Below are positions 60,662-64,000 of a stretch of 64,000 bases of DNA, piece by piece. The translations under genes were made by a program, and so were the position numbers. The notes under the pieces were generated by a model. The model did not search any database, was not told the DNA's origin, and saw only the letters and a list, made by a program, of their open reading frames with translations. Location of the stretch: the NCBI GenBank assembly GCA_963831385.1, contig CAWHPW010000012.1, positions 245,280-309,279 of the forward strand, given 5' to 3'. Every line of letters begins with the position of its first letter. Positions within the stretch are counted from its first letter, which is position 1. This stretch comes from JACVRX01 sp963831385 (GTDB taxonomy: Bacteria > Actinomycetota > Actinomycetes > Jiangellales > Jiangellaceae).

Positions 60662-61910
60662 GCCGGCGAGACTTGGCCGGAGCGGGTCGATGTCTTCCTC
60701 GATGACGAACTGCAAGAGTCGGACGTCGATCGCTGGGTGCAATCCGCCTCGGTGCTGCATTCGAACGGCGACGCGATGGACATCGCGGTCAAGGACGGGC
60801 GCATCGTGGGTGTCCGCGGTCGGGCGGTGGACCGGGTCAACCGCGGGCGCCTGGACCCGAAGGATCTGTATGGCTGGCAGGCGAACAACAGCCCAGATCG
60901 GTTGCGCCGCCCGTTGATCCGTGACGGCGACGACCTGGTCGAGACCGATTGGGACACGGCTATGGGCGCGATCGTGGCGCGGTCCCAGGAACTGCTTGCC
61001 GGTCCGGGCGGCTGGGGACATTTCGGCTTCTACACCACCGGCCAGCTCTTCCTCGAGGAGTACTACACGCTCGGCGTCATCGGTAAGGCCGGCATTGGCA
61101 CTCCGCATATGGACGGCAACACGCGACTCTGTACCGCTACTGCCGCGGCCGCGCTCAAGGCCAGCTTCGGGACCGACGGGCAGCCGGGCTCGTACACCGA
61201 TGTCGATCACTGCGACGCGATCGCGCTCTGGGGCCACAACGTGGCCGAAACCCAGCCCGTGCTGTGGATGCGGATGCTCGACCGGCGGCACGGTGCCGGC
61301 CCGCCAGCGATGCTGGCGGTTGATCCGCGGTCCAACGCCTGTCGCCCGAGAAGCGGACCTGCATTTGGCGGTGCGGTCCGGGACGAACTGGCGCTGATGA
61401 ACGGCCTGCTGCGGCAGGTTATCCGCAACGGGTGGTTCGACGAGACCTACGTCGCTGCGCACACGCTCGGTTTCGATGAGCTGCATTGGACGGTCGAGCA
61501 GATCCGCCGGACCGAGTCGCGGAGATCTGCGGTGTGCCGGCCGCCGACATCGAGGGCGCAGCTGAGCTATTGGGCTCGTCGCGGCGCCTGCTGTCTACCG
61601 TGCTGCAAGGCTTTTACCAGTCCAATCAGGCCACTGCCGCCGCCTGCCAGGTCAATAACCTGCACCTGCTTCGCGGCTTGATCGGCCATCCGGGCGCCGG
61701 AATCTACCAGATGAACGGCCAACCCACAGCGCAGAAACACCCGGGAGACCGGGGCGGACGGGGACCTGCCCGGAATGCGCAATTGGGACAACCCCGACCA
61801 CATTCGCCAGCTTGTCGAATTGTGGAACGTCGGTCCGTTGACGATCCCGCACTGGGCGCCGCCCACCCACGCGATGCAGATTTGGCGGTACGCCGAGACT
61901 CCCCGCAGGT
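60662..61910 (+). pseudogene. molybdopterin oxidoreductase, N-terminal fragment with frameshifts
   Basis: From 60662 the frame reads GETWPERVDVF, SASVLHSNGDAMDIAVKDGR, GFYTTGQLFLEEYYTLGVIG, GTPHMDGNTRLCTATAAAAL and GQPGSYTDVDHCDAIALWG. At about 61510 it moves to EICGVPAADIEGAAELLGSS and GAGIYQMNGQPTA, and near 61737 to NTRETGADGDLPGMRNWDNP and WNVGPLTIPHWAPPTHAMQI. It stops near 61910, in mid-domain. The N-terminal Fe-S motif, normally CxxCxNGC, has lost its cysteines (SVLHSNGD). It is therefore non-functional. Confidence 0.85.
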
Positions 61911-61915
61911 CAGTC

Positions 61916-62378
61916 CGTCCTGCAAGGTAAAGCTCTACCCCTGCGGCCCAGACCTAACCGGAGACCCCACCGCGTGCCATGTCCCCACCCGAAGGCGTGG
62001 CGAGGATCGCCGGGTACCCGTACGGCGCTGTTGGCACGATCGCCGTCACTGCCGACGATCGTCGAGGTGGACCGGCTCAACACCTGCATGGGCGCAGACA
62101 AAACTGCCACCGGATCGTCGCCCACGAGCACCGTACCTTCCCGCTCACCGACTCAGAGACGCGCCGCAGCAGAGTAGGACCTGCGCCGGCTACCTCACCG
62201 GTGGCACGACAGCTTGGACCGTGGATCGTGGTTGGTGTCTGCGCCTGCCCGCTGGCCGGGCCTCCTCCTCCCCAGGCGTCCTGTCGCCGCGAAGGCTGAC
62301 AGTCAGGCGTCGTGCTCAGCTTCGCTCCGGGCGCTCCATCTTGACTGTCAGCATTCCCCGGCAAGGTTCCGGCGCCTG
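61916..62378. other. decayed intergenic region
   Basis: No intact gene is seen. GYLTGGTTAWTVDRGW near 62190-62240 is faintly like the end of a rhodanese domain, but nothing around it supports this. A perfect inverted repeat GCTGACAGTCA (62295-62305) with TGACTGTCAGC (62342-62352) may terminate one of the flanking units. Confidence 0.35.
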
Positions 62379-62744
62379 TCAGGAGTGCGAGGGAGGTCTG
62401 GGCGGTCGCCGAGGATCTGCTTCGGTGGGGCTGCTGCCGGGGTCGGCGTCCCTGGCCAGCAGGGCGAGGAACGGGCCAACCCGGTGGCCTTCCTGGGCCT
62501 CGTGCCGGAACAGGCTGTCAGAGTTCACGGTGTACAGGGTGCGCCGCCCGGTCCGGGTGCGAGTGAGGTAGCCCGCGGCCTCCAGGTCGGCCACGATGGC
62601 CTGGACGGTGCGTTCGGTGAGGCCAACGACGGTGCTGATGTCGCGGATCCGGGCTTTGGGGTTGCGGGCGATCTGCACTAGTACGTGCCCGTGACCGGTC
62701 AGCAGCGTCCAGCTGCCGCCGGGGGGGTCAACCCTGTCATCCAT
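62379..62744 (-). CDS. winged-helix (MarR-like) transcriptional regulator
   Basis: A protein of 121 residues. The HTH is clear: LLTGHGHVLVQIARNPKARI, then RDISTVVGLTERTVQAIVADLEAAGYL and the wing TRTRTGRRTLYTV. The C-terminal 30 residues are Pro-rich and disordered. It is probably a dimeric MarR/ArsR-type repressor. It is divergent from the STAS gene, with two perfect TCTCGCGAGA palindromes in between, a natural operator for autoregulation. Confidence 0.8.
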   Translation of the reverse strand: MDDRVDPPGGSWTLLTGHGHVLVQIARNPKARIRDISTVVGLTERTVQAIVADLEAAGYLTRTRTGRRTLYTVNSDSLFRHEAQEGHRVGPFLALLARDADPGSSPTEADPRRPPRPPSHS

Positions 62745-62757
62745 GCTCCCATCATAG

Positions 62758-62795
62758 TCTCGCGAGATAGGTTTCGCGTGACTGTTCTCGCGAGA
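62758..62795. promoter_or_regulatory. double palindromic operator TCTCGCGAGA
   Basis: Two perfect ten-bp palindromes TCTCGCGAGA lie at 62758-62767 and 62786-62795, 28 bp centre to centre. Half-site-like TTTCGCG and TTCACGAG sequences lie between and beyond them. The following AT-rich stretch (62800-62835) would suit a promoter. The site begins 14 bp upstream of the regulator start codon. Confidence 0.7.
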
Positions 62796-62916
62796 TGATT
62801 TTCACGAGTAAAATTAGATGAATCTTTTTTCATGTAACTCTTGACAGGAGTCCAGCAGGAACCGATCCTGATGGCGGCCACCATTGGGCCTTCGTGATCT
62901 GGGGGGAGGGATGGCG

Positions 62917-63417
62917 ATGACGACCTCCGACAGCAAGGGCCTTGTGCCAAGTCATCCGATGCGGCCTGCCGCACCCCACCTCAATGGGTACTGGGCGCCG
63001 ATGCCCCAGCGGCAGGCAGTCGTCGCGCTGCCTGGCGAGATCGATATCGCCAGTGACGGTCAGGTCCAGCACAAGCTGACCGCACCATCGTCTGACCCGG
63101 CACGTCGGGATTGCCTGCTGCGGATCACGCCGCTGGTGGATATGGCCGGGTTCCGGGTCGACGGCGAGGTTGATCTGAACGGCCACGCCGAGCTGGCCGC
63201 CGCACTAGCCAAGTGGACGCACTGCAGCGGGGACATTGTGGTGGATCTTGCGGGGGCCGAGTTTGTCGACGTGGGCGGGCTACGGCTATTGGTGCGGACC
63301 GCGCGCGGGCTGCCAAGTGGGCAGGTGCTGGTGCTGCGCCGGGTCCCGCCGATCCTGCGGCGGCTACTAGAGATAACGAACTGGGCTGCAACTCCAGGGC
63401 TGCGAGTCGAACCGTAA
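62917..63417 (+). CDS. STAS domain protein (anti-sigma factor antagonist-like)
   Basis: A protein of 166 residues. A partial STAS-like N-terminal unit (AVVALPGEIDIASDGQVQ) is followed by a full STAS domain: FRVDGEVDLNGHAELAAALA, IVVDLAGAEFVDVGGLRLL and VLVLRRVPPILRRLLEI. The usual phosphorylated serine in the D-(S/T)-S-G motif is replaced: the sequence is VDVGGLR, so classic regulation by an anti-sigma kinase is doubtful. GGGGGGAGGG at 62901-62910 favours ATG 62917 over ATG 62911. It may respond to the adjacent regulator. Confidence 0.75.
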   Translation: MTTSDSKGLVPSHPMRPAAPHLNGYWAPMPQRQAVVALPGEIDIASDGQVQHKLTAPSSDPARRDCLLRITPLVDMAGFRVDGEVDLNGHAELAAALAKWTHCSGDIVVDLAGAEFVDVGGLRLLVRTARGLPSGQVLVLRRVPPILRRLLEITNWAATPGLRVEP

Positions 63418-63776
63418 CCGTCCAGGCCGCCGCGTGCTGCCCCATGACATGAAAACCGGCTGGGTGACAAACTGAGTGACGATCGACACGTTCGTGCACC
63501 GACCTCTACAGACGTTAGCGAATATTCTCAGCAGGCCGGCCGCAACATACGTCCTTGGGTGACGACCTGTGGACTGCTTTTGTTAAGGGAGTCAAAGCAG
63601 GGGAGTTTGACGAACATGACGAATTATGACTTCGAAGACTGTTCTTGAAAGGTGTCCAAGCTCGTAAGATCCGTATCGTCGGCCAACGTCAAGCCAGACC
63701 CAACTGGCAGCGCTACAACCATGTTGCGGCTCTTGCCATTCTGCAAGCTGCTGGGTCCGACATCATTGATCTCGAA
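63418..63776. other. non-coding or decayed region
   Basis: Composition is closer to AT balance than elsewhere. A plus-strand frame at 63645-63920 has no family features and overlaps the minus-strand HTH ORF. I see no terminator, repeat or RNA gene here. Confidence 0.4.
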
Positions 63777-63989
63777 TCAGTGGTGAGCTCCCCACTGTCT
63801 GACCTCGACGCCTTTCGTCCTCAGGATCTGAAGGACGGTGCTCTTCGCGATGCCGCAGGTCTCAGCGACTTGCCGGCTGATTCGTTCCTGTCCGTACAGC
63901 GAGACAACTTCAGCGCGTAGTCGAGCAGTCACTCGAGTCCCACGGAGTCCCGGCGGTGCCACATACCGTGACGATTCGAGAGCATCCAC
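63777..63989 (-). CDS. HTH fragment resembling resolvase/recombinase C-terminus
   Basis: The frame encodes RVTARLRAEVVSLYGQERIS, then RQVAETCGIAKSTVLQILR and TKGVEVRQWGAHH. This is a helix-turn-helix of the type that closes serine recombinases and resolvase-like regulators. The frame is still open at the window edge upstream of GTG 63989, so it may be the 3' end of a longer gene. It adds to the mobile character of this end. Confidence 0.5.
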   Translation of the reverse strand: MDALESSRYVAPPGLRGTRVTARLRAEVVSLYGQERISRQVAETCGIAKSTVLQILRTKGVEVRQWGAHH

Positions 63990-64000
63990 CTCTTCATCCC

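Noticed and set aside
62190..62240. Rhodanese domain remnant
   Set aside because: One short similarity (LTGGTTAW) without the active-site loop or flanking support.

Overview
The window is high-GC actinobacterial chromosome. GC-rich third codon positions, frequent GTG starts, a WhiB-family regulator with an AT hook, AdnAB, UvrD2, DUF3107, MoeZ and UPF0182 genes all point to Actinomycetota. From memory, the order adnA-adnB / nudC / uvrD2 / whiB7 / ABC1 kinase / ThiF-like / zincin-like / Lon-like PDZ / UPF0182 (about 31.6-58 kb) resembles the mycobacterial Rv3202c-Rv3193c block. Interposed genes and the missing mycoredoxin and potassium channel argue for another order; Propionibacteriales or Jiangellales is a guess.

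Layout. 0-9.7 kb: the 3' end of an HNH nuclease gene, a stress-type membrane protein, an FAD-linked oxidase, CorA, then an aldehyde dehydrogenase, a class III aminotransferase and a ureohydrolase that together could take agmatine or guanidinobutyrate to succinate. A frameshifted DUF222/HNH pseudogene lies inside this group. 9.7-15 kb: a LolA-like lipoprotein plus ABC exporter operon, divergent from an OmpR-type two-component system. 15-31 kb: housekeeping and envelope genes (PHP phosphoesterase, MarC, ABC exporter, L,D-transpeptidase, DEAD-box helicase, ferritin-like protein, DUF3107/TetR/hydrolase/MoeZ block, nucleoside hydrolase, a large flippase-pseudokinase protein). 31-48.4 kb: a DNA-repair and antibiotic-response neighbourhood with an alkyltransferase-like protein, AdnA, AdnB, an EEP phosphatase, purine nucleoside phosphorylase, NudC, UvrD2, WhiB7 behind an attenuator leader, an alkaline phosphatase gene with a frameshift, an ABC1 kinase and a LigD PE-Pol protein with a frameshift. 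48.5-58 kb: ThiF-like, DUF5679, M48-like peptidase, zincin-like protein, MoaE, Lon-like PDZ protease, PPA1309 and UPF0182 genes, ending at an initiator tRNA. 58-64 kb: accessory and decaying DNA with an IS481 element beside the tRNA, a copy of the tRNA 3' end, a molybdopterin oxidoreductase broken into two opposed pieces, a winged-helix regulator divergent from a STAS protein across a palindromic operator, and an HTH fragment at the edge.

The most unexplained signal is not a protein. Several intergenic element families sit mostly at gene 3' ends. A two-copy element (48484-48589 and 54205-54314) keeps one architecture: outer stem, GCGGGC/GCCCGC stem, asymmetric internal loop TCC/TCTTTAGAC, 12-bp upper stem and 10-nt loop. 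Its upper stem shows three compensatory base-pair changes, and each copy begins 9-14 nt after the stop codon of a gene on the same strand. An 80-bp repeat occurs three times, also downstream of genes in the same orientation. Palindromes with CATGATC-like ends occur three times. A degenerate GCATGC-containing tandem array lies upstream of the aminotransferase.

All calls come from reading the sequence. No database search, alignment or folding program was run.
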